NCBI GenBank assembly: GCA_038225855.1
Contig: JBBRQU010000022.1
Coordinates: 3,014 to 67,013 of the forward strand
Direction: 5' to 3'
DNA length: 64,000 nucleotides
Origin: CAHJXF01 sp038225855
GTDB taxonomy: Bacteria; Pseudomonadota; Gammaproteobacteria; Burkholderiales; Burkholderiaceae_D
Shown: in pieces, positions 7,177 to 16,867 of the stretch
How positions within the stretch are numbered: the stretch's first letter is position 1
How the letters are laid out: the number at the start of each line of letters is the position of its first letter
Made by a program: the position numbers and the translations under genes
The notes under the pieces: generated by a model
Database searches by the model: none
Told to the model about the DNA's origin: nothing
What the model saw: the letters and a program-made list of their open reading frames with translations, nothing else

Positions 7177-9417
7177 TCATTCCGTCAACTTTTTCTCCAG
7201 CTTGTCGAACACGCGTTGCGTCGCGCCGCGGGTATGCAATGCGAACAGCAGGACCGATCGACCCGTGACCTGATAGACGTCGTTCGCGAAGAAGTCGGGA
7301 AGCTCTTCGCGCTCGGGGACGTTGGTATCGACGAGGCAGGTCCATCGATCGCTGCCCTCGATATCGGGAAGCCTGAACTCGACCAGGTCGCCATGTCCGT
7401 TGAAGACCGCGAGTATGGTCGCGTCCGACGCGAGCTTCCGTATGCCCGATGCCTGCGCGCGACCGTCGATCAACATGCCGAAGCAGCGCATCCCGGGATC
7501 GCTCCATTGTCCTGATTCAATCGGCACGCCCGCCGGCGTGAGCCAGGTCAAGTCGCGCACTTGCAGCGCTTCGTTCCACTGGCCATTGAACCAGCGCTGC
7601 CGATGGAGCACCGGCAGCGAATGCCGCAGCGAGATCAGTCGCGAAACGAAAGTGGTCAATGCAAGGTCGTCGTCGCCGCGTCCTTCCCAATCGACCCAAC
7701 TGATCTCGTTGTCCTGACAGTAGGCATTGTTGTTGCCCTGTTGCGTGCGCCCGAACTCGTCGCCCGCGACGATCATCGGCGTGCCTTGCGCAAGCAGCAG
7801 AGTCGCGAGCAGATTGCGCTTCTGACGCTCGCGCAAGGCGTGGATTTCGGCATCGTGTGTCGGTCCTTCGACGCCGCAGTTCCACGAGCGATTGTCGGAC
7901 GTGCCGTCCCGGCTGTGCTCGCCATTCGCGGCGTTGTGCTTGTCGTCGTACGAGACCAGGTCGTTCAACGTGAAGCCGTCGTGCGCCGCGATGAAATTGA
8001 CGCTTGCCCAGGGGCGACGGCCGCGATGATTGAATTTGTCGGACGAGCCCGCAAGCCGCGTCGCCAGATCGGGGACCATCCCCTCCTCCCCGCGCCAGTA
8101 ACTGCGCACCGTGTCGCGAAAGCGATCGTTCCACTCGGCCCATCCCGGCGGGAAGCCGCCCACCTGATAGCCGCCGGGACCCGTGTCCCATGGCTCGGCG
8201 ATCAGCTTGACGGTCGAGAGGATCGGGTCTTGCCGGCATGAATCGAGAAAGCCGCCGCCTTCGTCGAAGCCATGCGGCTCGCGTCCCAGGATGGTCGCGA
8301 GGTCGAAGCGAAAACCATCGACATTCATCTCGGTCACCCAATAGCGCAGGCTGTCGGTGACCATCTGCAAAACGCGCGAGTGCGACAGGTTGAGCGTGTT
8401 GCCGGTGCCCGTGTCGTTGATGTAGTAGCGCGGGTCGTCGGGCATCAAGCGGTAGTAGGACGCGTTGTCGATGCCGCGAAACGACAGCGTCGCGCCGCGC
8501 TGATTGCCTTCGGCCGTGTGGTTGTACACCACGTCGAGTATCACTTCGAGGCCCGCGCGATGCAGGCGGTTGACCATGGTCTTGAACTCGACGACGGTGT
8601 TTTTCGAGAAGACGCGCGAAAAGTAGCGCGGGTCGGCTGCGAAGAAGCCGATGGTGTTGTAGCCCCAGTAGTTCGTCAGGCCCTGGTCGAGCAGCGTGCT
8701 GTCGTTGACGAAGGTATGAATCGGCAGCAACTCGACCGACGTGATGCCGAGCGTGGTGAGATGCGCGATCACCGCGTCCTCGGTCAGTCCGGCGAACGTA
8801 CCGCGCTTTTGCTCCGGCACTGCCGGATGGCGCCTGGTGTACCCGCGCACATGGGTCTCGTAGAAGATCACCTTGTCCCAAGGCACGTGAGGACGCGTCG
8901 GATGCGTCCATTCGAAAGTCGAATCGACCACCACGCACTTGGGCATGAAGGGCGCGCTGTCGCGCTCGTCGAACGTGAGGTCCGCGTCGGCGTCGCTACC
9001 GTCGCCGCCGTCTTCGAGCCGATAGCCGAAGACCTCGGGCGACCATTTCAGCTCGCCGACGTGCGCCTTCGCATACGGGTCGAGCAAGAGCTTGTTCGCG
9101 TTGAAGCGATGCCCTGCCTTCGGATCGTATGGCCCATGTACGCGGTAACCGTAGATCGCACCGGGCTTGAGGTCGCGCACATAGACGTGCCACACCTCGT
9201 CGGTAAATTCCGGCAGCGCAATGCGCTCGACTTCGCGCTTGCCCTCGGCGTCGAAGAGGCAGAGCTCGACGCCCGTCGCATGCGCCGAGAACAGCGCGAA
9301 GTTGACGCCCTTTCCATCCCACGTCGCGCCGAGCGGGTAAGGCAAACCCTCCGCAATGCGATCGTCGAGACGTCTGGAGCGCGCAACCGCGGTTCCTGGT
9401 TGGGAATCTTCTTTCAT
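7177..9417 (-). CDS. glgX: Glycogen debranching enzyme GlgX
   Basis: GH13 isoamylase-type enzyme (746 aa) that cuts alpha-1,6 branches of limit glycogen, cytoplasmic. It has an N-terminal carbohydrate-binding module-like domain (~25-130, starts YPLGATWDGKGVNFALFS). The TIM barrel has the nucleophile D372 in DGFRFDLA, the acid/base E408 in LIAEPWD, and D480 in IAAHDGF, with YNH at 298-300. A C-terminal beta domain follows. Length and motifs fit active GlgX. The other glycogen genes are not in the window. The start at 9417 is followed by a short, poorly conserved N-terminus. REP-like repeats follow the stop. Confidence 0.92.
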   Translation of the reverse strand: MKEDSQPGTAVARSRRLDDRIAEGLPYPLGATWDGKGVNFALFSAHATGVELCLFDAEGKREVERIALPEFTDEVWHVYVRDLKPGAIYGYRVHGPYDPKAGHRFNANKLLLDPYAKAHVGELKWSPEVFGYRLEDGGDGSDADADLTFDERDSAPFMPKCVVVDSTFEWTHPTRPHVPWDKVIFYETHVRGYTRRHPAVPEQKRGTFAGLTEDAVIAHLTTLGITSVELLPIHTFVNDSTLLDQGLTNYWGYNTIGFFAADPRYFSRVFSKNTVVEFKTMVNRLHRAGLEVILDVVYNHTAEGNQRGATLSFRGIDNASYYRLMPDDPRYYINDTGTGNTLNLSHSRVLQMVTDSLRYWVTEMNVDGFRFDLATILGREPHGFDEGGGFLDSCRQDPILSTVKLIAEPWDTGPGGYQVGGFPPGWAEWNDRFRDTVRSYWRGEEGMVPDLATRLAGSSDKFNHRGRRPWASVNFIAAHDGFTLNDLVSYDDKHNAANGEHSRDGTSDNRSWNCGVEGPTHDAEIHALRERQKRNLLATLLLAQGTPMIVAGDEFGRTQQGNNNAYCQDNEISWVDWEGRGDDDLALTTFVSRLISLRHSLPVLHRQRWFNGQWNEALQVRDLTWLTPAGVPIESGQWSDPGMRCFGMLIDGRAQASGIRKLASDATILAVFNGHGDLVEFRLPDIEGSDRWTCLVDTNVPEREELPDFFANDVYQVTGRSVLLFALHTRGATQRVFDKLEKKLTE

Positions 9418-9776
9418 CAGGCACTCGATCCTAGGGTGTTGAAAATTCGATGATGTTGTCGAGCGGCTTTACAACCGGCTATAGGTCGAGTGCCGAAAAA
9501 CGAACTCGTTACCTACACGTTACCTGCGCGATACGTTGGGTCGCAGGGCAAGCGATTTGCAGCGAGCTACGGAGCGGCGCTGCTGCGATTTTCCCAATCA
9601 GGTGTATCCGGTTCTACCGCCAGCCGCGCGATCGAGCCGGAAAGCTGGAGCGGTCGTTGCTATGGAAGGGAAAGGATGGAGCGCTGTACGCGAGTGATGC
9701 GTCCAGCCGGGTGCTGCGTATCGCGACGGCATCAGACCTCATCAATTATCGTTTTTTCCTTCTGCCGGGGATGTAC
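9418..9776 (+). promoter_or_regulatory. Upstream region of the PEP-CTERM gene with CGTTACCT direct repeats
   Basis: About 360 bases without a supported gene separate glgX from the signal-peptide start of the large secreted protein. CGTTACCT occurs twice, at 9507-9514 and 9518-9525, one helical turn apart, which is compatible with a regulator site. No convincing sigma-70 or sigma-54 promoter could be picked by eye. The coding frame of the large protein happens to be open through this region, but that part has no domain features. Confidence 0.3.
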
Positions 9777-12700
9777 ATGAAGTCATTTCGCCTCACGCCA
9801 TGCGCTGCCGCAGTCGCCGTCGCGCTGCTTCAAATGGCCGAACCGGCCTCGGCAGCCAATTGCACATTGATCAACAACGGCTTGTGGCAGACCTTCGCGG
9901 ATTGGTCGTGCGGCGCGCGCCCCGGCGCGGGCGACTCGGCCACCATCAACGTCGGCGGGCTCGTGACGATCAATCAGGCCGAGCAGATCACGACGCTGAA
10001 CAACGCGGGCACGATCACCATCGACGCGTTCACGCTGACTCTGCTGGGCGGCGGCAGCACCACCAACAGCGGCACGATCAATGTCGGCGGTGTCTCGACG
10101 GCGGCGCTTCAAGTATCGAACAACATCACCAACACCGGCGGCACGATCAATGTCGGCAATGGCAGCGTGATCAATCAGTTCGGCACTACCATCAGCGGCG
10201 GAACGATACACACGACGGGGACGGGCGCGCTAGTCGCAATCAACAACGGCAACAACTTCCTCAACAATGTCACGTTGATCGGGACGCTGGATCTGGCGAC
10301 CGGCACCGGCATCGAGCGCGTCACGGGAAACATGGCGCTCAACGGCGCGATCAACGTCAACAGCAACAGCGTCCTGTCCTTCGAGGGAACGAACACGCTC
10401 TCCGGCAACGGCACGATCACGCTAGGCGCGACCGGCGGCAGCAACCGCATCGGCATCGACAACAACGGCGTGCTCAACACCGGAGCGAACACGCTCATTC
10501 ACGGCCAGAACGGCACCATCGGCCAGGCCATCTTCGTCGGCGGCGCGGCGACGCTCAACAACGGCGGCACCGTCTCGGCGGACGTATTGGGCGGCAGCAT
10601 CAATCTGGTCGCCCAGACCACCAACAACAGCAATACGCTGTCGGCGGCCAATGGCGGACAACTGGTGCTGAGCGGCGCGGTCAACAACATCGGCAGCGGT
10701 CATATCGATGCCACCGGCGCAGGCAGCAACGTCTTCCAGAGCGGCGTCACGATCAACGGCGGCACCATCAATACCAGTAGCGGTGGTGTATTCATCGCGG
10801 CCAATAACGGCAACAACTTTCTGAACGGCGCGACGCTGAACGGCACCTTTGATCTGGCCACCAACACCGGCGAAGAGCGCGTCGCGAGCGGCGGCTTGAC
10901 GCTCGCCGCGGGCAGCAACATCAACCTCAACAGCAACAGCATCCTTTCCTTCGAGGGAACACAGACGCTCTCGGGCAATGGCACGATCACGCTGGGCTCG
11001 ACCGGCGGCAGCAACCGCATCGGCATCGACAACAACGGCACACTCACGGTCGGGGCGAACGTACTGATCCACGGCCAGAACGGCACCATCGGCCAGGCGA
11101 TCAACATCGGTGGCGCAAGCAGCCTCGTCAACAACGGCACGATCTCGGCCGATGTCGCTGGGGGAACCATCACGATCGCAACCACCAGTGGCGCCGCCAA
11201 TAGCGTCACCAACAACGGCACCCTGTCGGCGCTCAATGGCGGCACGCTGGTACTGAGCAGCAATGTGACGGGAAGCGTAGGAAGCTCCATCAACGTCGGC
11301 GCCGGAAGTACGGTTTTACAAAACGGCGTGACCTTGTCCAGCGTCATCAACAACACCGGCGGCGGCACGTTTGCTGCGACCAACAACGGCAATAACTTCT
11401 TCAACGGGGTAACTTTTACCGGCACATTGGATCTCTCGAGCGCGACCGCGGAAGAGCGTGTCATCAATGGCCTGACCCTCAACGGCGCCATCAACGTCAA
11501 CAACAACAGCATCCTGAGTTTCGAGGGCAATGCCGCGCTGAACGGAACGGGCACCATCACACTCGGCGATACGGGCGGCAGCAACCGCATCGGCATCGAC
11601 AACAACGGCGTTCTGACGGTCGGACCGAACGTCCTTATTCACGGCAAGAACGGCACCATCGGGCAGGCCATCAACATCGGCGGGGCCGCTACGCTCATCA
11701 ACAACGGCACGATCGCGGCTGATGTCGCGGGCGGAACCATCAGTCTCGTGCCGGCCGCCGGCGTGAGCAACAACGGCGTCCTGTCGGCAATCAACGGCGG
11801 CACGCTCTTACTAAGCAGCAACGTGACCGGCAACGTCGGCAGCTCGATCAACGCGGGCGCCGGCAGCACGGTCACGCAAAACGGCGTGACGATCTCCGGC
11901 GTGATCAATACGACTGGCAGCGGCACTTTCAATGCAATCAATAGCGGCTCCAACTTTCTGAATGCGGTCACCCTCAACGGCAATCTCGATCTCGCCGCAG
12001 GGACCGGCGTCGAGCGCGTCGTCAACGGCCTGACCCTCAACGGCGCCATCAACATCAACAGCAACAGCATCCTGTCCTTCGAGGGCACCCAGGCGCTCTC
12101 GGGCAATGGGACGATCACCTTGGGCGCGACCGGCGGCAGCAACCGCATCGGCATCGACAACAACGGCGTACTCAACACCGGAGCGAACACGCTCATCCAC
12201 GGCCAGAACGGCACCATCGGCCAGGCCATCTTCATCGGCGGCGCGGCGACTCTCAACAACGGCGGCACCGTCTCGGCTGACGTGTTGAGCGGCAGCATCA
12301 ATCTGGTCGCCCCGACCACCAACAACAGCAACACGTTGTCGGCAGCCAATGGCGGGCAACTGGTGTTGAGCGGCGCGGTCAACAACATCGGCAGCGGTCA
12401 TATCGATGCCACCGGCGCCGGCAGCAACGTCTTTCAGAACGGCGTCACCGTAACCGGCGGAACTATCAATACCAGTGGCGGCGGCGTGTTCATCGCGTCC
12501 AATAACGGGAGCAATGTCCTGAACGGCGCGACGCTCAACGGCATCATCGATATGGCGAGTGGGACCGGCATCGAGCGAGTACAGGCTGGCGGCTTGACGC
12601 TTGCGGCTGGCAGCAACATCAACGTCAACAGCAACAGCGTTCTGAATTTCGAAGGCGCGCAAACGCTGAGCGGCAGCGGCAGCATCACGCTAGGCAGTAC

Positions 12701-15700
12701 GGGTGGAAGCAACCGCATCGGCATCGACAACAACGGCGCGCTGACCGTCGCACCGAACGTGCTCATTCACGGCCAGAACGGGACGATCGGCCAAGCCATC
12801 TTCATCGGCGGCGGTAGCACTCTCGTCAACAACGGCACGATCGCAGCCGACGTGGTGGGCGGCCTGATCACGATTGTGGCCGGCACCGTCACGAACAACG
12901 GCACGCTGCACGCCAACGGCGGAACACTGACCATCAACAATGCGTTCAACGGCACGGGCACCGCGCAAACCAGCGGCGCGGGACAGCTCAACGTCGGCGC
13001 TACGAGCACGGTCGGAACACTGTTGAACAACGGCACGACTGCGAGCGCGCTCAACATCGGCGTCAATAACATTACGGTTTCTTCCGACTACAACAACGCC
13101 AACTTCGGTATCGGCAACGCGTTCAACCGTCGCGCCAACGTTGCCGGCGCTGGGCAGATACTCGCGTCGGGTAACGTGGCGCAAGCCATCACCGGCGCCG
13201 GCGTCACCAACGGCGCCACTGCGACCCCGACCTTGACGATCGGCAACGTGCACGTCGGCACGACCACAGTCAACTACCAGGTCGCCAACTCCGGCACGAG
13301 CGGTCCGTCGATCCGCGGCGCGCTTCAGACCAACGTCAATGGCGGCAACATCACCGATGCGCGTCTGTCGGGCAGCGGCGTGACGGCCAGCAACTACGGC
13401 CCGGTCGCGACCGGCGCGAACAGCGGCAATCTCGGCGTCACGTTCACCGCGGCGAGCGCCGGCGCGCTCGCGCCGTTGTCGAGCCAGGCAGTCCATATCG
13501 CCAACAATTTCGATAACCTCGCGCAGCAGACGCTCGCCATCACACTGGGCGCGGGTGCCGCTGCCTACAACCTCGCGGCCGGCAACGCCACGCCCGCTCC
13601 GATCGTGTTCTCCAACGCGCACGTGGGCGACGGCCGCACGCAGGTCCTCACCGTCACCAACACCGCGCCGGGCGGGGCCTTTACCGAAGGACTCAACGCC
13701 AGCTTCGGCGCCAACAGCGGCAACGCCGGCAACAACGGCGGAGTCGTCAACCTGCTGGCCGGCCAGACGTCCAACAACAGCGCCATGTCGGCGTCGCTCA
13801 ACACCAGTGCAGCCGGCGCGCGCAGCGGTTCGGTGACGCTCAACTACGTCTCCGATGGCGCGGGCACCAGCAACCTCGGTCAAACCAGCGTCGGCTCGCA
13901 GACCATCAACGTCAGCGGCAACGTCTACAACCTGGCGTCGTCGAGCGCGATCGGCAACATCAACTTCGGCGTGCGCCATGTCGGTGACGGCATCATCACG
14001 CAGAACGTCGCGGTCACCAATACGGCTGCGGCAGGTGCGTTCTCTGAAGGGCTCGACACCAGCTTCGGGGCCTTCACCGGTACGGGCGGCTCGAAGATTA
14101 CGACGGTGGGCTCGATCACCAATCAGGCTGCCGGCACAACCAACAACGGCACGTTGCAGGTCAAGCTCGACACCTCGAGCGTGGGCATGGTCAACGGCAC
14201 GCTGCACTTCAATCAAGCCTCCAACGGAACCATCAGTGGCCTGGTCAACAATAACCTGCCGGGCCAGGATCCGGCGGTGACGGCCGACGTGCAGAGCGGC
14301 GGCATGATCGTGCGCCTGGCGGTGCCGCTGATCAACAACGCGCCGGTGAACTTCGGCAACGTGCGCATCGGCAGCGCGCAGAGCCTGGCCTTGTCGATCA
14401 CCAACAACGTGCCCAACGACGGCTTCTCGGAAAGCCTGATCGGCAGCACGGTGGGCGCCAGCAATGGCGGCGTCACTGCCGCCGGCGCCTTCGGTCTGGG
14501 GACTGCGAATCCGCCCTCGCTCGCACCGATGGCGACCGACACCACGCACATCGTGGTGGGTCTGAACACGGCCACGGCCGGCGCCAAGAGCGGCAACGCG
14601 ATCATCGACTTCAAGTCCGATGGCACGGGATTCCCGGGCGGCGTCGTCACCGACCTGGGCAACACCAACGTCGCCGTCCAGGGCAATGTGTATCGGCTTG
14701 CCAACCCGCTCGTCAACACGCCGACGGTGACGGTGGCCGCTCGCGTGGGGGGCGCAGCGCCTGCCACGCCGATCGGCATCACCAACAGTTCGCCCGACGT
14801 CTTTACCGAAGGCCTGAACGTCACGCGCGGCGCCACCTCGGCGGGCTTCACGTCCGCAGGCAGCGTCACCAATCTCGCGGCGCAAGGCGCATCGAACGCG
14901 ATCACGGTGTCGCTCAACACCGCCACCGCAGGCACCTTTGCCGGCTCGCAGGCGCTCAACTTCGTCTCGACCGGCGCAGGCACCACCGGTGCGCCCGATG
15001 TCTCGGTGGGCAATGGCAGCGTGACGTTGAACGGCAAGGTCTATACGCCCGCGGCCGCGCAACTCAATACGCCGTCGGTCAACTTCGGCATCGTGCATGT
15101 GGGCGACGTGGTCGCGCAACAGAACGTGTCGGTCACCAACTCGGCGCCGGTCACGGCCTTGAACGATGTGCTGGTCGCGTCGTTCAACAGCGCGTCGGCG
15201 CCGTTCAGTGGCAGCGGCAACCTGGGCGCCGGTCTGGCTGCGCAGCAGACCAGCGCCACTGCGTTGAAGGTCGGCATCAGCACCACGACTGCGGGCGTGT
15301 ACAACGGCACGGCCTCCTTCAATGCCGCCAGTCACGACGCCGATCTGGCCGATGCGGCACTCGCCAGTCTGGTCGTCAACCTGTCCGGACAGGTCAACAA
15401 CTTCGCCAGCGACACCTTCTTCTTCGGCAGCGGCGCGGGCAGCCTCACACGTTCTGGTTCGATCTTCACACTGGACTACGGCGTCATCACGCAGAACTCG
15501 GGGACGCGCAACACGTCGCTGCTGGCCGGCAACAACGCGATCGGCCCGGCCGACCTGCTCGACGGCAACTTCCAGTTGGTCGATGTGAACGACTTCAACG
15601 AGAGCGGCTTCACCAACTTCCTCGACTTCGCCGCCGGCCAGAACACCGGACCGTTGTTGCTGTCGTTCAGCTCGTCGACGCTCGGCAGCTTCACCGACAC

Positions 15701-15893
15701 CATCATCCTGCATGGCATCGGACACAACGCGAGCAACTTCTCGCAGGCGATCGGCGATATCCAGTTGAACATTCGCGGTATCGTTCAACAGGCCGGCAGC
15801 AACGTCCCCGAACCCGATTCGCTGCTGCTGCTCGGGCTGGGTGTACCGCTGCTGTTCGTGCGCCGCAGAACGCGCAAGCAAGTCGCGCATTGA
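9777..15893 (+). CDS. Giant secreted PEP-CTERM repeat protein with choice-of-anchor-D-like domains
   Basis: 2038 residues from the ATG at 9777 (GGGG six bases upstream; an in-frame ATG at 9771 is equally possible). The protein starts with a signal peptide, KSFRLTPCAAAVAVALL, ending near ASA-AN. Residues ~165-1060 are five repeats of 186-190 residues, rich in Asn, Gly, Thr and Ser, each carrying GGSNRIGIDNNG. They look like a beta-helical, adhesin-like stalk. Residues ~1150-1900 hold about six ASH/choice-of-anchor-D-like units with (V/I)xFGxxHVGD and VTNxAPxxxFxEGL. The C-terminus is a PEP-CTERM signal: VPEPDSLLLLGLG, a hydrophobic stretch, then RRRTRK. An exosortase should cut it and anchor or release the protein at the surface, probably with exopolysaccharide. 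No exosortase gene is in the window. Only one Cys-containing stretch follows the signal peptide. A strong terminator follows. Confidence 0.9.
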   Translation: MKSFRLTPCAAAVAVALLQMAEPASAANCTLINNGLWQTFADWSCGARPGAGDSATINVGGLVTINQAEQITTLNNAGTITIDAFTLTLLGGGSTTNSGTINVGGVSTAALQVSNNITNTGGTINVGNGSVINQFGTTISGGTIHTTGTGALVAINNGNNFLNNVTLIGTLDLATGTGIERVTGNMALNGAINVNSNSVLSFEGTNTLSGNGTITLGATGGSNRIGIDNNGVLNTGANTLIHGQNGTIGQAIFVGGAATLNNGGTVSADVLGGSINLVAQTTNNSNTLSAANGGQLVLSGAVNNIGSGHIDATGAGSNVFQSGVTINGGTINTSSGGVFIAANNGNNFLNGATLNGTFDLATNTGEERVASGGLTLAAGSNINLNSNSILSFEGTQTLSGNGTITLGSTGGSNRIGIDNNGTLTVGANVLIHGQNGTIGQAINIGGASSLVNNGTISADVAGGTITIATTSGAANSVTNNGTLSALNGGTLVLSSNVTGSVGSSINVGAGSTVLQNGVTLSSVINNTGGGTFAATNNGNNFFNGVTFTGTLDLSSATAEERVINGLTLNGAINVNNNSILSFEGNAALNGTGTITLGDTGGSNRIGIDNNGVLTVGPNVLIHGKNGTIGQAINIGGAATLINNGTIAADVAGGTISLVPAAGVSNNGVLSAINGGTLLLSSNVTGNVGSSINAGAGSTVTQNGVTISGVINTTGSGTFNAINSGSNFLNAVTLNGNLDLAAGTGVERVVNGLTLNGAININSNSILSFEGTQALSGNGTITLGATGGSNRIGIDNNGVLNTGANTLIHGQNGTIGQAIFIGGAATLNNGGTVSADVLSGSINLVAPTTNNSNTLSAANGGQLVLSGAVNNIGSGHIDATGAGSNVFQNGVTVTGGTINTSGGGVFIASNNGSNVLNGATLNGIIDMASGTGIERVQAGGLTLAAGSNINVNSNSVLNFEGAQTLSGSGSITLGSTGGSNRIGIDNNGALTVAPNVLIHGQNGTIGQAIFIGGGSTLVNNGTIAADVVGGLITIVAGTVTNNGTLHANGGTLTINNAFNGTGTAQTSGAGQLNVGATSTVGTLLNNGTTASALNIGVNNITVSSDYNNANFGIGNAFNRRANVAGAGQILASGNVAQAITGAGVTNGATATPTLTIGNVHVGTTTVNYQVANSGTSGPSIRGALQTNVNGGNITDARLSGSGVTASNYGPVATGANSGNLGVTFTAASAGALAPLSSQAVHIANNFDNLAQQTLAITLGAGAAAYNLAAGNATPAPIVFSNAHVGDGRTQVLTVTNTAPGGAFTEGLNASFGANSGNAGNNGGVVNLLAGQTSNNSAMSASLNTSAAGARSGSVTLNYVSDGAGTSNLGQTSVGSQTINVSGNVYNLASSSAIGNINFGVRHVGDGIITQNVAVTNTAAAGAFSEGLDTSFGAFTGTGGSKITTVGSITNQAAGTTNNGTLQVKLDTSSVGMVNGTLHFNQASNGTISGLVNNNLPGQDPAVTADVQSGGMIVRLAVPLINNAPVNFGNVRIGSAQSLALSITNNVPNDGFSESLIGSTVGASNGGVTAAGAFGLGTANPPSLAPMATDTTHIVVGLNTATAGAKSGNAIIDFKSDGTGFPGGVVTDLGNTNVAVQGNVYRLANPLVNTPTVTVAARVGGAAPATPIGITNSSPDVFTEGLNVTRGATSAGFTSAGSVTNLAAQGASNAITVSLNTATAGTFAGSQALNFVSTGAGTTGAPDVSVGNGSVTLNGKVYTPAAAQLNTPSVNFGIVHVGDVVAQQNVSVTNSAPVTALNDVLVASFNSASAPFSGSGNLGAGLAAQQTSATALKVGISTTTAGVYNGTASFNAASHDADLADAALASLVVNLSGQVNNFASDTFFFGSGAGSLTRSGSIFTLDYGVITQNSGTRNTSLLAGNNAIGPADLLDGNFQLVDVNDFNESGFTNFLDFAAGQNTGPLLLSFSSSTLGSFTDTIILHGIGHNASNFSQAIGDIQLNIRGIVQQAGSNVPEPDSLLLLGLGVPLLFVRRRTRKQVAH
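10270..12860 (+). repeat. Five ~570-bp tandem coding repeats
   Basis: The GGCGGCAGCAACCGC-type marker begins at 10434, 11004, 11574, 12132 and 12702. The periods are therefore 570, 570, 558 and 570 bases, all multiples of three. Units 1 and 4 are almost identical over about 450 bases, more alike than adjacent units. Units 2 and 5 also share features. This points to duplication of a block of several units, not simple one-by-one growth. Confidence 0.9.
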
Positions 15894-15954
15894 GCGACAA
15901 CGAGCCTCACGCCAATCGACAGGCTTAGCGATGTTCTTCTAATCAGGGAGAGGT

Positions 15955-15993
15955 GGGCGGCCGGCTTGGGGAATCCGGCCGCCCCTGTTTTTT
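15955..15993 (+). terminator. Rho-independent terminator after the PEP-CTERM gene
   Basis: A perfect 10-bp stem, GGGCGGCCGG / CCGGCCGCCC (15955-15964 with 15975-15984), has a 10-base loop and is followed by CTG and six T residues. It lies 62 bases after the stop codon. Confidence 0.9.
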
Positions 15994-16097
15994 CAAGCAT
16001 CGCGGTCGGCTCGAACCATCCCATTGTTGCGACTCGTTCGCTGCCCACGCGAATTTAGGTACCATCCCGCCACATCATCAAGTCAGGGAGAAACTCC

Positions 16098-16409
16098 GTG
16101 CTCGCACGTTGGCAGTTCTGGGTGGCCACCATAGTCGCCATCGTCGTCGCGGTCCTCGCGGGCTACGACATGATGCTGTTCAATCAGAATCGAAGCACCC
16201 AGGCCGAGCTCGCGCGTCGCACGCAATACGTTCAGCAGAGTCTTCAGCTCGAAGGGCTGTATCGCGAGATGGTCAAGGCGCTGGCCGACCTTTTGGTTCG
16301 CAATCAGGACAAGGCCCTGATCGATCTGCTGGCCAGCCAGGGCATCACCCTGAACGCACCGGTCAACGCGACGACAACGCCCGAAGTCAAAAAGGGAGCA
16401 AAGCCATGA
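16098..16409 (+). CDS. Small membrane-anchored coiled-coil protein, first of a paralogous pair
   Basis: 103 residues from a GTG, with AGGGAG eight bases upstream. One membrane segment (~7-25, FWVATIVAIVVAVLAGY) is followed by a Gln/Leu-rich helical region likely to form a coiled coil, and then LLASQGITLN near residue 85. The topology is probably N-in with the helix in the periplasm. Its stop overlaps the next start by four bases. The next protein has the same layout and a related C-terminal motif (ELKKRGVTIN). I recognise no family. The function is unknown; joint action with the next protein is inferred from coupling and similarity. Confidence 0.75.
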   Translation: MLARWQFWVATIVAIVVAVLAGYDMMLFNQNRSTQAELARRTQYVQQSLQLEGLYREMVKALADLLVRNQDKALIDLLASQGITLNAPVNATTTPEVKKGAKP

Positions 16410-16771
16410 GCGAACCATTCGAGCGCGCCTCGATGCGGGATGTGGATACGATGGCGACGATGAGCGCCTTCGTCCCGGTCCTGATCCTCGGTCTCGTGAT
16501 GGCCGCCTGGTTCGGATTCCAGGCCCTGCAGTTGCGCGCCGAGCGCGACGCGATGCGCGACCTCATGACCAGTCAGGACAAGCAGGTGCAGGAGTCGAAG
16601 AAACTGCGCGACTCGCTCGACGCGATTGCGCGCGGCACCGCGCAACTCGCCGAAGCGGGCAACGCCAGTGCGCGACTGGTCGTCGAGGAGCTGAAGAAAC
16701 GCGGCGTGACGATCAATCAGAATCCACCGGCATCGAGCGGCGAGGCGGTCGCACCGGCTCCTGCGAAGTAG
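16406..16771 (+). CDS. Small membrane-anchored coiled-coil protein, second of a paralogous pair
   Basis: 121 residues from the ATG at 16406, with AAAGGGAG upstream. The start overlaps the preceding gene by four bases, so the two are probably translated together. A short N-terminus precedes one membrane segment (~20-41, AFVPVLILGLVMAAWFGF). A charged helical region with VQESKKLRDSLDAI follows, resembling VQQSLQLEGLYREM of the first protein, and then LKKRGVTINQNPP. The tail is Ala/Pro-rich. No known domain is recognised. The frame is open far upstream, but the overlap and RBS fix this start. Confidence 0.75.
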   Translation: MSEPFERASMRDVDTMATMSAFVPVLILGLVMAAWFGFQALQLRAERDAMRDLMTSQDKQVQESKKLRDSLDAIARGTAQLAEAGNASARLVVEELKKRGVTINQNPPASSGEAVAPAPAK

Positions 16772-16867
16772 CCGGCGCGCAGGTGGTGAGATGCCGGGCC
16801 CGCCTTCACACGGGCGTGCAGGCACGACGCGTCCAGCTCCGCCTCGTCGGCCACAACCTCATGTGCA

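Noticed and set aside
8272..9453. 393-residue open frame antisense to glgX
   Set aside because: GlgX catalytic motifs are intact on the opposite strand; the antisense product has no recognisable features.
9450..9776. N-terminal extension of the PEP-CTERM protein to base 9450
   Set aside because: The extension would bury the signal peptide 109 residues inside. The start at 9771/9777 gives a normal secreted protein.
12690..15890. 1066-residue open frame antisense to the PEP-CTERM gene, with several smaller ones
   Set aside because: It mirrors the GC-rich repeated codons of the real gene, is Arg/Ala/Asp-rich without domains, and has no RBS. The sense strand has a signal peptide, repeats and a sorting signal.
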